In this document: in pieces, positions 27,823-37,151 of the stretch
Numbering within the stretch: the stretch's first letter is position 1
Layout of the letters: each line of letters starts with the position of its first letter
Assembly: GCF_023074075.1 (NCBI RefSeq)
Contig: NZ_JADPKT010000020.1
Location: 62,001-126,000, forward strand
Direction: 5' to 3'
Source: Bradyrhizobium sp. 138
Lineage (GTDB): Bacteria > Pseudomonadota > Alphaproteobacteria > Rhizobiales > Xanthobacteraceae
Length of the DNA stretch: 64,000 bases
Notes under the pieces: generated by a model
Seen by the model: the letters and a program-made list of their open reading frames with translations, nothing else
Database searches by the model: none
What the model was told of the DNA's origin: nothing
Translations under genes and position numbers: made by a program

Positions 27823-29259
27823 CTACATGTTCGCGTCGCCCTCGGGGCCGACCGAGGCGATGCGCACCATGTTGGTGGTGCCGGGGATGCCGAGCGGCAC
27901 GCCGGCGACGATGATCACGCGCTGGCCGGCGCGGACGAAACCGTCCCGGAACGCGATCTGGCCGGCGCGGCCGACCATGTCGTCCTGGTCGCGCGCGTCC
28001 TCCGCCACCACGCAATGCACGCCCCAGACCACCGCGAGCCGTCGGCCGGCGGTGATGTTCGGGGTGATCGCCACGATCGGCGGCTTCGGCCGCTCGCGCG
28101 CGACGCGCACGGCGGTCGAGCCCGATGAGGTCCAGCAGATCAAGGCGGGCAGATCAAGCGTCTCGGCGATCTGCCGTGCGGCATCCGCGATGGCATCGCC
28201 GGCGGTGGATTCCGGCGCGGGGCGCTGGGCCATGATCACCGAGCGGTAGGTCGGGTCGCGCTCGACCTCCTCGCCGATGCGGTTCATGGTCGAGACCGCC
28301 TCGACCGGGAATTTGCCGGCCGCCGATTCCGCCGACAGCATGATGGCGTCGGCGCCCTCATAGACGGCGGTGGCGACGTCGGAGACCTCGGCGCGGGTCG
28401 GCACCGGCGACTGGATCATCGATTCCAGCATCTGGGTCGCGATCACCACCGGCTTGCCGGCGCGGCGCGCCATCCGCGTCATCTGCTTCTGCAGGCTCGG
28501 CACGCGCTCCAGCGGCAGCTCGACGCCGAGGTCGCCGCGCGCCACCATCAGCGCGTCGGAGGCCTCGATAATGTCGGCGAGGCGGTCGATCGCCTGCGGC
28601 TTCTCGATCTTGGCCATCACAGCGGCGCGGCCGCGGATCATCTTCTTGGCTTCGAGCACGTCGTCGGCGCGCTGCACGAAGGACAGCGCGATCCAGTCGA
28701 CGCCGGTGACGAGCGCCGCCTCGAGGTCGGCGCGGTCCTTCGGCGTCATGGCGGAGACCGGCAGGTCGGTATCGGGCAGGCTGACGCCTTTGCGGTCGCT
28801 CATCTTGCCGCCGACCACGACACGCGTCACCGCGTGCTCCTTGGAGGTTTCCTCGGCGATCAGGCGTACCTTGCCGTCATCGAGCAGCAACGCATGGCCG
28901 GGCCGCAGCGCCGCCAGGATCTCCGGATGCGGCAGGTGGACGCGCGTGGTATCGCCGGGCGCCTTGTCGGAATCGAGCGTGAAGGTCTGGCCGTTCTGGA
29001 GCTGCACCGAGCCTTCGGCGAAGGCACCGAGCCGGAGTTTCGGGCCCTGGAGGTCGACCAGGATGCCGATCGGCCGGCCGTAGCTGCTCTCGACGTTGCG
29101 AATCGTCGCCACCAGCTCCCGCATCTTGTCATGCGGGGTGTGGCTCATGTTGATGCGAAACAGGTCGGCGCCGGCTTCGAACAGGCGGCGGATCATCGCG
29201 AGATCTGAAGAGGCCGGTCCCAGGGTCGCGAGAATCTTGATACGGCGAAGACGCCTCAT
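27823..29259 (-). CDS. pyk: Pyruvate kinase
   Basis: Glycolytic enzyme transferring phosphate from phosphoenolpyruvate to ADP. 478 residues, with RRIKILATLGPASSD at the N-terminus, FRINMSHTPHDKMRE, LVDLQGPKLRLGAF and the B domain (about 70-165). Catalytic VMAKIEKPQAIDRL holds the active-site Lys, and VARGDLGVELPLERVP and QMLESMIQSPVPTRAEVSDVA match metal and phosphate positions. The ATG overlaps the stop of the DUF1036 gene by four bases (ATGA), so the two are cotranscribed and probably coupled. A type II-like bacterial kinase without an extra C-terminal domain. Confidence 0.97.
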   Translation of the reverse strand: MRRLRRIKILATLGPASSDLAMIRRLFEAGADLFRINMSHTPHDKMRELVATIRNVESSYGRPIGILVDLQGPKLRLGAFAEGSVQLQNGQTFTLDSDKAPGDTTRVHLPHPEILAALRPGHALLLDDGKVRLIAEETSKEHAVTRVVVGGKMSDRKGVSLPDTDLPVSAMTPKDRADLEAALVTGVDWIALSFVQRADDVLEAKKMIRGRAAVMAKIEKPQAIDRLADIIEASDALMVARGDLGVELPLERVPSLQKQMTRMARRAGKPVVIATQMLESMIQSPVPTRAEVSDVATAVYEGADAIMLSAESAAGKFPVEAVSTMNRIGEEVERDPTYRSVIMAQRPAPESTAGDAIADAARQIAETLDLPALICWTSSGSTAVRVARERPKPPIVAITPNITAGRRLAVVWGVHCVVAEDARDQDDMVGRAGQIAFRDGFVRAGQRVIIVAGVPLGIPGTTNMVRIASVGPEGDANM

Positions 29260-29852
29260 GGCTTATTTCCAGACGGGGGCGGGGCAGCACCTGGCGGAAG
29301 GCCAGGCGCGGCGGGGGGCGTACCACCGGGCGGGCTATTGGGCAAACCCGGAACCCCGCCCGGGCCAACCGGACCGGGCAGGCCGGGTACGCGTTGCTGC
29401 GCCGGCTGTTCGTTGGCGTCGGTCAGCTGCACTGTCCACGCGCGCTGCTCACCGGTGTCGACCTCGAAATAGCCGGTCCGGTCGTAGCCGCGCGCGAGGC
29501 AATCCTCGGTGCCGCGGATGGTGAACTCCTTGTCGCGCGAGCACATGAAGGCCTGCCCCGACCACTCGCCGCCGCGGTCATAGTCGATCGCGTAGATGTA
29601 ATAGTATCGGGCGACCAGCGTTCCCCGCAGCAGGGTCTCGCAGGAGCGCGACGAGATGTTCCACCAGCCTTCGGTGGTCCAGCCCTCCGCGTCCTTGTAG
29701 CCGAGCGCAATGCCGACCCGGCTCGAGGTGTTGTTGCAGAGGCGGAAATCGGCGGAGGCCGGACTGGCGCAAAGGCACAGCCAGGCGATCACCAGCACCG
29801 GGACCAACCGGGCGAGCAGGCGAAGCGGGGGGCGGGGAGATTCGGCAATCAT
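29256..29852 (-). CDS. DUF1036 family secreted protein
   Basis: 198 residues. Signal peptide to about residue 34 (LCLCASPASA), then the DUF1036 domain with FRLCNNTSSRVGIALGYKD, WTTEGWWNISSRSCETLL and YYYIYAIDYDRGGEW. Four or five Cys could form disulfides in the periplasm. The C-terminal 50 residues are Pro/Gly-rich low complexity. It lies directly upstream of pyk with an ATGA overlap, an arrangement seen in other rhizobia. Function is unknown. Confidence 0.92.
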   Translation of the reverse strand: MIAESPRPPLRLLARLVPVLVIAWLCLCASPASADFRLCNNTSSRVGIALGYKDAEGWTTEGWWNISSRSCETLLRGTLVARYYYIYAIDYDRGGEWSGQAFMCSRDKEFTIRGTEDCLARGYDRTGYFEVDTGEQRAWTVQLTDANEQPAQQRVPGLPGPVGPGGVPGLPNSPPGGTPPAAPGLPPGAAPPPSGNKP

Positions 29853-30027
29853 TGTCGCGGTAGCTATACCAGATCATTGACGATTTGGCGTAGGCCCAGG
29901 AACCGCTCCAAGACAGCGGCAGCACCCGGTTTCGGCCGGTTTGCGCCGGGATGTGGCAAAATCTGTGACAGAGCCCCACCTGATCCCGTAAGGATGACGC
30001 CAAAGGGGCAGACCCAAGGGATACACC

Positions 30028-30333
30028 ATGGCAATCGACGAGAAGACCAAAACCGAGCTCGAGGCAGCCGCTTTCCGGCGCCTGGTCGATCATCTGAAGA
30101 CGCGGACGGACGTCCAGAATATCGACCTGATGAATCTGGCGGGCTTCTGCCGCAACTGCCTGTCCAACTGGCTCAAGGAAGCCGCGGACGCCCAAGGCGT
30201 CGCCTTGAGCAAGGACGAGAGCCGGGAGGCCGTCTACGGCATGCCCTATGAGACCTGGAAAGCGAAATATCAGGGCTCGGCGACGCCCGAGCAGCTCGAG
30301 ACGATGAAGAAGGTCCATCCCCACGGGCATTGA
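30028..30333 (+). CDS. DUF1244 family protein
   Basis: 101 residues, all-helical and soluble. The sequence matches DUF1244 over its length, with AAAFRRLVDHLKTRTDVQNI, NLAGFCRNCLSNWL and GMPYETWKAKYQ. Two conserved Cys in CRNC and a C-terminal HPHGH could bind metal, but this is inference. The ATG at 30028 follows AGGGATACACC. It is separated from the minus-strand DUF1036 gene by 175 bases and precedes gapR by 204. Role unknown; structurally characterised members are small helical proteins. Confidence 0.9.
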   Translation: MAIDEKTKTELEAAAFRRLVDHLKTRTDVQNIDLMNLAGFCRNCLSNWLKEAADAQGVALSKDESREAVYGMPYETWKAKYQGSATPEQLETMKKVHPHGH

Positions 30334-30537
30334 GCAGTCTCGGCCCGACCTCGCCGCGCGCTGAGTCGCACCACACAACAGGTTTCTTTGAGCTGCCGCA
30401 GGAAGATGTGGGCGTGCTGTGGACGAGCGCGATGCTGCCTTGAACGCGACCGGCGCCAACCCTAAGGGTTCTACCCAGCACGCGCGGTGAGGATGCCGGC
30501 GTCACCTCGTTTTGCCAGTTCCATTGGGAGTACCTAG

Positions 30538-30810
30538 ATGGCCACCTCCGCCGCCGTCCGCGACGACGAGCCCGCGACGAAATTTGCCAAGGACCAGCTC
30601 AAATCCATCATCGAGCGCATCGAGCGGCTGGAGGAAGAGAAGAAGGCGATCTCCGACGACATCCGCGACGTCTATGCCGAGAGCAAGGGCAACGGCTACG
30701 ACGTCAAGGCGCTGCGCACCATCGTGCGTATGCGCAAGCAGGACCCCAACGAGCGCGCCGAGGCCGAAACCATTCTCGAAACCTACATGCAGGCGCTGGG
30801 AATGATCTGA
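30538..30810 (+). CDS. gapR: GapR nucleoid-associated protein (DUF2312)
   Basis: 90 residues of the DUF2312 family, known from Caulobacter GapR as a DNA-clamping tetramer that binds overtwisted AT-rich DNA and is needed for chromosome replication and division. The visible signature is [39 protein letters not shown] and a C-terminal [14 protein letters not shown]. The Lys residues of the first helices form the DNA-binding face in the known structure. Alphaproteobacteria-specific, which supports the taxonomic placement. The gene lies alone, with a 204-base upstream gap. Confidence 0.92.
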   Translation: MATSAAVRDDEPATKFAKDQLKSIIERIERLEEEKKAISDDIRDVYAESKGNGYDVKALRTIVRMRKQDPNERAEAETILETYMQALGMI

Positions 30811-30895
30811 GGCGTCTCGCCCTTGATGTTGCGCGCGCATCGAGCTTGGGCGAAATCCCTTCATCTGCTAGAGTGCTCGGTGAAGGGACCGAGCG

Positions 30896-32659
30896 ATGGA
30901 TGTGCCTGGACCAGAGCGCAGGCTCGCCGCGGTCCTCGCCGCCGACATGGTCGGCTTTAGCCGTCTCATGGAGGTCGACGAGGCGGGTACCCTTGCGCGC
31001 CTCAAGACCCATCGCGTCGAGCTCATTGATCCGGCCATTGCCAAAAATCGCGGCGTCATCATCAAGACGACCGGTGACGGCATGCTTGCCGAATTCCACA
31101 GCGTCGTCGATGCCGTGTTATGTGCCGCCGAGGTTCAGCGTCGTATGGCGCGGCGCAATGCTGACGTCCCGCCGCCGCGATGGATACAATTCCGCATCGG
31201 CATCAATCTCGGCGATGTCATCGTCGATCAAAACGACATTTTCGGTGACGGCGTCAACATCGCGGCGCGACTGGAGGCGCTCGCCGAGCCTGGAGGGATC
31301 TGCGTTTCAGGCGCGGTGCGCGATCAGGTTGGCGACCGGCTGGACGGGGTTCAATTCGACGATCTCGGCGAGCAGAACGTCAAGAACATCGCCCGCCCGA
31401 TCCGCGTCTTCCGCATCCGACTGGCGGAGGGACCTGCGAGCCTGCCCGACGCGACAAGGGCTGTTACGTCACCGGTGGTCTCGAAGAAGCCGTCCATCGC
31501 CGTGCTGCCGTTCGCCAACATGAGCGGCGATCCGGAACAGGAGTTCTTCGCCGACGGTCTCACGGAAGACATCATCACCGAGCTCTCGCGCTTCCACGAT
31601 TTGCTCGTCATCTCCCGAAACTCGACCTTCGTCTACAAGGGCAAGGCCGTAAAGGTGCAGGACATCGGCCGCGAGTTCGGCGTGGACTACGTCATCGAGG
31701 GCAGCGTGCGTAAAGCCGGGGGGCGTGTCCGCGTCACGGTGCAGCTGATCGACGCGGAAACCGACCGTCATATCTGGGCCGAACGTTACGATCGCGAGCT
31801 CCAGGATATTTTCGCCATCCAGGACGAGATGACCCGCGCAATCGTCGCGACGTTGCCGGGTCGGGTCGAAGCGGCAGCGCATGACCGCACCAAGCGCAAG
31901 CCGACCGAGAACATGCGGGCCTACGAATGCGTGCTGGCTGCGAAACTCCTGCACCACCGTTCAGCGCGCGAGGACAATGCGCAGGCCCAGATACTGCTCA
32001 ACCGGGCGCTGGTGATGGATCCGAATTACGCCCACGCTCACGCCTGGAAGGCGTGTGTGCTCGGCCAGTGCTGGATTTATGGCTGGTGCGCCGACCGCGA
32101 CGCGACCTTTGAGCAGGTGGCCGCTGAACTCGAGATCGCCTTGGCGCTCGACGACAACGATGCGGACGTGCACCGGATTCTCGCCGCGCTCAATCTCACG
32201 CGCCACGACTATGAAAAAGCAACCTATCATCAGGAGCGTGCGCTGGCTCTCAATCCGAACTACGATCTCGTCGTCGTGCAGCAGGGAGAGCTGCTGACCT
32301 GGCTGGGCTTGCCTGAGGAGGGCATCGACTGGATCAGGAAAGCGATGCGTCTCAACCCCCATCATCCCGAGCGATTCTGGAGCCATCTCGGTCGCGCATA
32401 TTATTGCGCGGAGAAATACGCCGAGGCCGCCGAGGCGTTTTCAAGGATAACGCGGCCCGACTATACCCATCACGCCTTCCTTGCCGCGATATTCGCGCAG
32501 ATGAACAATGCCGTCGCCGCTGGCGCTCACGCCGCTGAGGTCCTGAAGCGCGAACCGGGATTCTCGGTGGCAGCCTATCTTGCAACGCTGCACTACAAGC
32601 GTGAGATCGACCGCGAGCGTCACGAATCCGGCCTCGTCAAGGCTGGCCTGCCGGCATGA
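30896..32659 (+). CDS. Class III nucleotide cyclase with TolB-like and TPR domains
   Basis: 587 residues in three parts. The cyclase homology domain (about 8-180) has metal-binding Asp17 in LAADMVGFSRLM and Asp61 in TTGDGMLAEF, and the Asn/Arg pair in FGDGVNIAARLE. A TolB-N/FlgO-like domain (about 200-320) has PSIAVLPFANMSGDPEQEFF and DYVIEGSVRKAGGRVRVTVQ. TPR repeats run from about 345 to 570. This architecture is common in rhizobia, which have many cyclases. Likely product is cAMP; cGMP cannot be excluded. It is cytoplasmic, with no membrane segment. Starts ATG 30896. Confidence 0.9.
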   Translation: MDVPGPERRLAAVLAADMVGFSRLMEVDEAGTLARLKTHRVELIDPAIAKNRGVIIKTTGDGMLAEFHSVVDAVLCAAEVQRRMARRNADVPPPRWIQFRIGINLGDVIVDQNDIFGDGVNIAARLEALAEPGGICVSGAVRDQVGDRLDGVQFDDLGEQNVKNIARPIRVFRIRLAEGPASLPDATRAVTSPVVSKKPSIAVLPFANMSGDPEQEFFADGLTEDIITELSRFHDLLVISRNSTFVYKGKAVKVQDIGREFGVDYVIEGSVRKAGGRVRVTVQLIDAETDRHIWAERYDRELQDIFAIQDEMTRAIVATLPGRVEAAAHDRTKRKPTENMRAYECVLAAKLLHHRSAREDNAQAQILLNRALVMDPNYAHAHAWKACVLGQCWIYGWCADRDATFEQVAAELEIALALDDNDADVHRILAALNLTRHDYEKATYHQERALALNPNYDLVVVQQGELLTWLGLPEEGIDWIRKAMRLNPHHPERFWSHLGRAYYCAEKYAEAAEAFSRITRPDYTHHAFLAAIFAQMNNAVAAGAHAAEVLKREPGFSVAAYLATLHYKREIDRERHESGLVKAGLPA

Positions 32660-32711
32660 TCGATGCGGCGAGGAACGGAGGCAGGGGGAAAGCCTTGCCG
32701 GGCTGCAGCTT

Positions 32712-34340
32712 TCAGCGCAGCGCGGCCGTCCGCACGACGAACGACGTCGTCTGGAGCTTTGCGGTGGCGCTGCCGGAGAAAGTCTCGCAGGACAGGCCCT
32801 GCATCGGATCGTCGACAAAACCCATCGCGATCACGGCCCGTGGCTTGACGAAATAGGCGCGTAGCGCGGCCGTGTCGAGCTCGCCCATCAGCGTGACCGA
32901 CATCGCACGGCTGGCGCTCGGGGACAGCATCACGATCTTGAGCCAGATGCTCTCACTCTTTGCGGCGGAGAGGCGGGTCGCGGTTGCGACCATGCCGTCG
33001 GTGCTCTTGCCGACCACCGTGTTGATCTCGCTCGCTTGAGCCATGCTGCGCGACGCGGCGGGGCGGGGCGTGCGCGGGATCGGTGCCGAGGCGGCGACGA
33101 CGTTGGCGCGGTCGACCGGAGAGGCAGCCGGCGCGTAAGCCAAGGCCCGGAAGGCTGCGTTGGACACGCTTGCGGTTGGCTGCGGGTCGGTGGCGGCGGC
33201 GAGCGCCTGCCGCGCCTTCAATGCGGCGACCTGGGCCGGCGTTGCCTGCTGCGGCGCGGCCGGGACGTCATCCCAGAAGCCACGGGCATTGATGATGTCG
33301 GCCGGGGTCTCCAGCTTGCCGTCGACCGATTTGCCGGCCGCCGGCTTGTCAGCCACCGGCGCGGGCTTCGGCTTGGGCGGCGCAACGAGCTGCGCATCGG
33401 CCGAGGCGAGCTGGATCGTGGCGGCGATTTGCGGCTTGGCGCGCGGCGTCGGCACCGGTTCGGCGGGCTTGGCGGCGGCTGCGACGACGGTCGGGGCCGC
33501 CGGCTTTGCGGCCGGCGCAGGTGCGCCCTCGTCATCCTCGTCGCTGGCGGCCGGAGCTGCCGACTTGCCCTTGAACAGGGCGGCAAAGAAATTCGGCTTG
33601 CTGCTGGACTCCTCGCCGCTGCCACGTCGCTCGATCTCGGCCTTGGCGAGCTCATAGTTCTTCAGCGGCACGCCGTCGGTCGGCAGATGCACCGTCTTTC
33701 CATCCGGGAAGACGCGGGCGAGCTGGTCATGAGTCATGCGCGGCCAGTGCCGGACGCTGCCGGTGTCCAGATGCACGAAGGGCGAGCCTGAGGTCGGATA
33801 GAAGCCGACGCCGCCGCGCTGAAGGCGCAGGCCGGCGAAGCGGATCTGCTCCAGCGGCACGCCGGGAATGTAGAAGTCCATCGCATGGCCCAGCATGTGC
33901 TGGCTGGCGCGCGCCACACCGGAGGAGCGGCGGCGAAGCATGGCGTTGGTGGCAGGGGAACGGTAGGAGGAGATGATCTGGATCGGCTGTTTGGCGTCGA
34001 CGTCGCGGTAGACTTCCCAGAGGATGTCGAACAGGCGACGGTCCATGACCGTCTCGTCCTGGGTGCGCCAGTCGCGCAGGAAGTGGTTGAGCTGCTTCAG
34101 CGCCGCCTCGTCGTAGCGGCCGTCGCGCTTGAAGGTGACGGTGAGGTCTTCGCCGGAATGGGTGTGGTGGAAGGAGAGCGTCTTGGTTTCGTTCAGCGCG
34201 GCGGCGTTATGAACCGAACCTGCGGCAGCAAGCAGCAATACGGCAGCGAGGCCGATCCGGTAACCGGCCTTCACTCCCGCATGGGACAACGACAGCACAG
34301 CGAATTGGCGTGCGAGACCAGTCAGCACGTATGAGCCCAC
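32712..34340 (-). CDS. DUF882 / M15-type murein endopeptidase with long disordered tail
   Basis: 542 residues. N-terminal signal or anchor (about 25-48, IGLAAVLLLAAAGSVHNAAA), then a DUF882 (MepK/YcbK-like, peptidase M15) domain at about 60-230. It has IISSYRSPATNAML, SQHMLGHAMDFYIPG and GGVGFYPTSGSPFVHLDTG, whose His, Asp, His residues would bind zinc. E. coli MepK cuts 3-3 cross-links made by L,D-transpeptidases. The rest (about 245-450) is a long Ala/Pro/Lys-rich region, and a final segment (about 455-542) is more ordered. The next gene upstream on the same strand is an L,D-transpeptidase, a matching functional pair. Confidence 0.88.
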   Translation of the reverse strand: MGSYVLTGLARQFAVLSLSHAGVKAGYRIGLAAVLLLAAAGSVHNAAALNETKTLSFHHTHSGEDLTVTFKRDGRYDEAALKQLNHFLRDWRTQDETVMDRRLFDILWEVYRDVDAKQPIQIISSYRSPATNAMLRRRSSGVARASQHMLGHAMDFYIPGVPLEQIRFAGLRLQRGGVGFYPTSGSPFVHLDTGSVRHWPRMTHDQLARVFPDGKTVHLPTDGVPLKNYELAKAEIERRGSGEESSSKPNFFAALFKGKSAAPAASDEDDEGAPAPAAKPAAPTVVAAAAKPAEPVPTPRAKPQIAATIQLASADAQLVAPPKPKPAPVADKPAAGKSVDGKLETPADIINARGFWDDVPAAPQQATPAQVAALKARQALAAATDPQPTASVSNAAFRALAYAPAASPVDRANVVAASAPIPRTPRPAASRSMAQASEINTVVGKSTDGMVATATRLSAAKSESIWLKIVMLSPSASRAMSVTLMGELDTAALRAYFVKPRAVIAMGFVDDPMQGLSCETFSGSATAKLQTTSFVVRTAALR

Positions 34341-34493
34341 CCAGTCGACGAGCGTTCAAAATGGACTCTCCCGCCAACCCCGTTAGCGCGCGAAAGAGGA
34401 TGAACGCTTTCTTAAAGCGAGAAGGTTAATTCGAGGTTGACCTTCCCGCCCCCAAACCAAGTCAGAATACAATCCTAACCGGTTGACTGTGGC

Positions 34494-34516
34494 AAAAAAA
34501 CGCCCGCGGCCCGGGC
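34494..34516 (-). terminator. Rho-independent terminator after the L,D-transpeptidase gene
   Basis: Minus-strand stem GCCCG / CGGGC with a five-base loop (34502-34516), then seven T (34500-34494). It lies about 85 bases after the transpeptidase stop and before the DUF882 gene, so the two are separate units. Confidence 0.8.
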
Positions 34517-34601
34517 CCAGGTCGACAATGGTTAACGTTAAGCGGCCCCATCCATGGGACGGGACCGCTGATTTCGTTGCAGAATTTCCCCCGAGCCGGG
34601 C

Positions 34602-36809
34602 TTAGCGGGTGAACACCCGCTGCTGCTGCTGGGGCCGGCGACCGACCGGAGCCGGCGGCGGGGTCGGGGCTCCGCCTCCGAACAGCCGCTCGAAGAAGTT
34701 CGGGCCGGACGAGCCGAAGCCACCGCCGTTGTTGGCCACCGCCACGCCCGAGGGCAGGGTGGTCGCCGGGCGCGAATAGCTCGGCTGCGAGTGGGCCACG
34801 ACGGCCTCGAGGTCCTTGCCGCGGTTGTTCTTCAGAATGTTGATCATGGTCGCGTCGCGGCCATAGACGTCCTTGCGGAATTGCAGCTTACCGGCGTCAT
34901 CCACGAACGCGGTCTGATAGGTGATGTTGACCGGGACCGGCGTCGGGAATTTCAAATCGATCTCGCTCTTGCCGTACATGCTGCGCACGCGCTCGGGCGT
35001 GTATTTCTCGTTCGGCATGGTGATGTTGAGCAGCACCGAGGCGTACTGATCGGGATTCTGGACGCGCATGCAGCCATGGCTGAAGGCGCGGTCGTCCCTT
35101 GCGAACAGGTTCTTGTCCGGCGTGTCGTGCTGATAGACCAGGAACTTGTTCGGGAAGTTGAAGCGGATGCGGCCGAGCGCGTTGGCTTCACCGGGCGGCT
35201 GTGAGATGTGCACCGAGCCGTCGCGGTTCTGTTCGAGCTTGAGGCCCATGCGCTGGAGCACGGTCGGGTCCTGCTGCAGCGCCGGCAGGTACTCGTTGTA
35301 GACGATCGACGGCGGCACGTTCCAGGTCGGGTTGACCGTGATGTACTTCATCGTCTCCGTCAGCAGCGGGGTCGCATGCGTGCCGGGCTTGCCGGTGACG
35401 ACGCGGGTGGTCCAGACCTGCTGGCCGCGCTGCATCACCTTCAGCGTGTAGTCGGGAATGTTGAGGATGACATAGGCATCGCCCAGTGCGGGCGCGCCGA
35501 GGTCGCGCGGCAGCCAGCGCCAGCGCTCCATGTTGACCAGCACCACGTCGATCTGCTTGTCGCGCTTCGGGGTGTTGAGCGCCTTGACCGTCTTGTCGTC
35601 GAGGATGCCGGTCGCCTTCAGCTCGGCGCTGCTCTGGAATTTGCGCACGGCGTCGGCGACCGCCGCGTCATAGCGGGTGTCATTCGCGTTTTCGGCGAGG
35701 CCGAGCTTGGCGCGCAGCTGCGGCACGCGCGGATCTTCCACGACGATCTCAGCCTGCTTCTTGCCGGCCGGGGTGTATTTCAGCGCCGGACCGTCGGCGA
35801 TCTCGATCACCGGTCCGTTGCCCAGGCCGCGAAGCTCCGCGAGCTTCGCCTTCAGCTCCTTGTAGAGCTTGTGCGGCGGGTTGTAGCTGTCGAGCGCAGC
35901 GGAGGCGTCCGTCGCGGTCGTGACCTTGGCGAGCACCTCGTTCGGGTCGACCGGATGCTCGGGATAGAGGATGTCGCCGCTGACCTGCGACCAATGCATG
36001 CGGCCGCTCTGGGCCTGGCGCGCATAATCGAACATGCTGGCGGTGAGCTTCAGCTCGGCATCGGCGAGCGCATCGGGCGTGGTGGCGCTGGCGAAATCCG
36101 GCACCGCATAGTCGGCGGGGTTGAGACCGTCGGAGGCCGCGTCCTTCAGCCGCGCGATGACGCCCTTGGCCGCAGCGGTCAGGCTGCCGCCCTGCGTCCA
36201 GACCGGCGCGAAGTCGCGTGCGCCATAAAACTTCTCGATCGCGGCGCGCTCGGTCTTGCGGTCGAAATAGCGCGACGTCTTGGCGCCGATGATGTCCTTG
36301 AGCTTGTCGGCGACCGGCTGGTCGGCGGCGGGAACGTTGCTCGCGGCCTTCACCGGCTCGGCGGCAGGCGCCGCAGCGGGTGCCGCAGGCGCAGCCGGCG
36401 TTGCCGTCGCGGTGTCGGCCTTTGCAGGTTCAGATTTGGTGGGCTCGGTTTTCGCGGTCTCGCTCTTCGGCGCCTCGGGCGCGGGCGTGGTGGCGACGTC
36501 GGCCGGCTTCGTCTCGACCTTGTCGGCGGCCGGTGCTGGCGCAGCTTCTGCCTTCACCGGATCCTTCGCAGTTTCCTTGGTGGAATCCTGAAGCGTCGCG
36601 GTGGTGTCGAGCTTGATGTCGGATGCGGTCGGCGGCGGGACGTTGGCAGGCTCGGGACGCGGGATCGCGGCTTCGATCGCGAGTTCGGCAGCGCTGCTGC
36701 GCGCCTGATCCTGCGCCAGGGCTGAGCTGGCCGACACCGTGAGGAAGGTTGCCGCGACCGTCATCAAGACACGGTCAAAGCCCGCACGGTGGTTCAAACA
36801 GTCACGCAT
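34602..36809 (-). CDS. L,D-transpeptidase (YkuD / YcbB-like) with long N-terminal region
   Basis: 735 residues. Signal peptide (about 12-33, VLMTVAATFLTVSASSALA), a long Ala/Pro/Glu/Lys-rich region (to about 165), then a scaffold domain with YFDRKTERAAIEKFYGARDF as in YcbB/LdtD. A peptidoglycan-binding segment (about 385-425, VADAVRKFQSSAELKATGIL) precedes the YkuD domain (about 440-640). The catalytic motif is FSHGCMRVQNPDQYA, with Cys as nucleophile. The enzyme makes 3-3 peptidoglycan cross-links, or attaches proteins, in the periplasm. A terminator follows at 34494. Length exceeds E. coli LdtD mainly because of the low-complexity region. Confidence 0.93.
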   Translation of the reverse strand: MRDCLNHRAGFDRVLMTVAATFLTVSASSALAQDQARSSAAELAIEAAIPRPEPANVPPPTASDIKLDTTATLQDSTKETAKDPVKAEAAPAPAADKVETKPADVATTPAPEAPKSETAKTEPTKSEPAKADTATATPAAPAAPAAAPAAEPVKAASNVPAADQPVADKLKDIIGAKTSRYFDRKTERAAIEKFYGARDFAPVWTQGGSLTAAAKGVIARLKDAASDGLNPADYAVPDFASATTPDALADAELKLTASMFDYARQAQSGRMHWSQVSGDILYPEHPVDPNEVLAKVTTATDASAALDSYNPPHKLYKELKAKLAELRGLGNGPVIEIADGPALKYTPAGKKQAEIVVEDPRVPQLRAKLGLAENANDTRYDAAVADAVRKFQSSAELKATGILDDKTVKALNTPKRDKQIDVVLVNMERWRWLPRDLGAPALGDAYVILNIPDYTLKVMQRGQQVWTTRVVTGKPGTHATPLLTETMKYITVNPTWNVPPSIVYNEYLPALQQDPTVLQRMGLKLEQNRDGSVHISQPPGEANALGRIRFNFPNKFLVYQHDTPDKNLFARDDRAFSHGCMRVQNPDQYASVLLNITMPNEKYTPERVRSMYGKSEIDLKFPTPVPVNITYQTAFVDDAGKLQFRKDVYGRDATMINILKNNRGKDLEAVVAHSQPSYSRPATTLPSGVAVANNGGGFGSSGPNFFERLFGGGAPTPPPAPVGRRPQQQQRVFTR

Positions 36810-37151
36810 TGTGTCGCACCCCTCGGGTGAACTGCCCCTCGTGGAACAGCTTCGTTATCGCCTATGAGCTTCGGCTAAATCGCGCCGGCCTCTCGAAAGT
36901 TGCACGCCTGCACGCAACGATACGCAGACGATATACAGGCCCCGGTTTTGCAGCCAGCGCCAACCGGGACAACTCACGCCAAACTGACTTCAAGGGAGCC
37001 TCTTGGCAACGGATTGTGCGCTTGCCCCCCGCGCTTTTCCCTGTGTCTGTCACTTCCAAGTCACGGTTCAAGACGCAGTCGAATTCCTTCGTCATGGGAA
37101 CGGCTTACAGCCGGTCTCGCATCGTCACGCGAACCTCGGTTCGCATGAGGT
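36810..37151. other. Gene-free stretch between the L,D-transpeptidase and the sigma-54 regulator
   Basis: 342 bases upstream of the L,D-transpeptidase start and downstream of the response-regulator stop. It must hold the transpeptidase promoter. No RNA gene, clear hairpin terminator or supported coding frame was seen. Confidence 0.5.
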
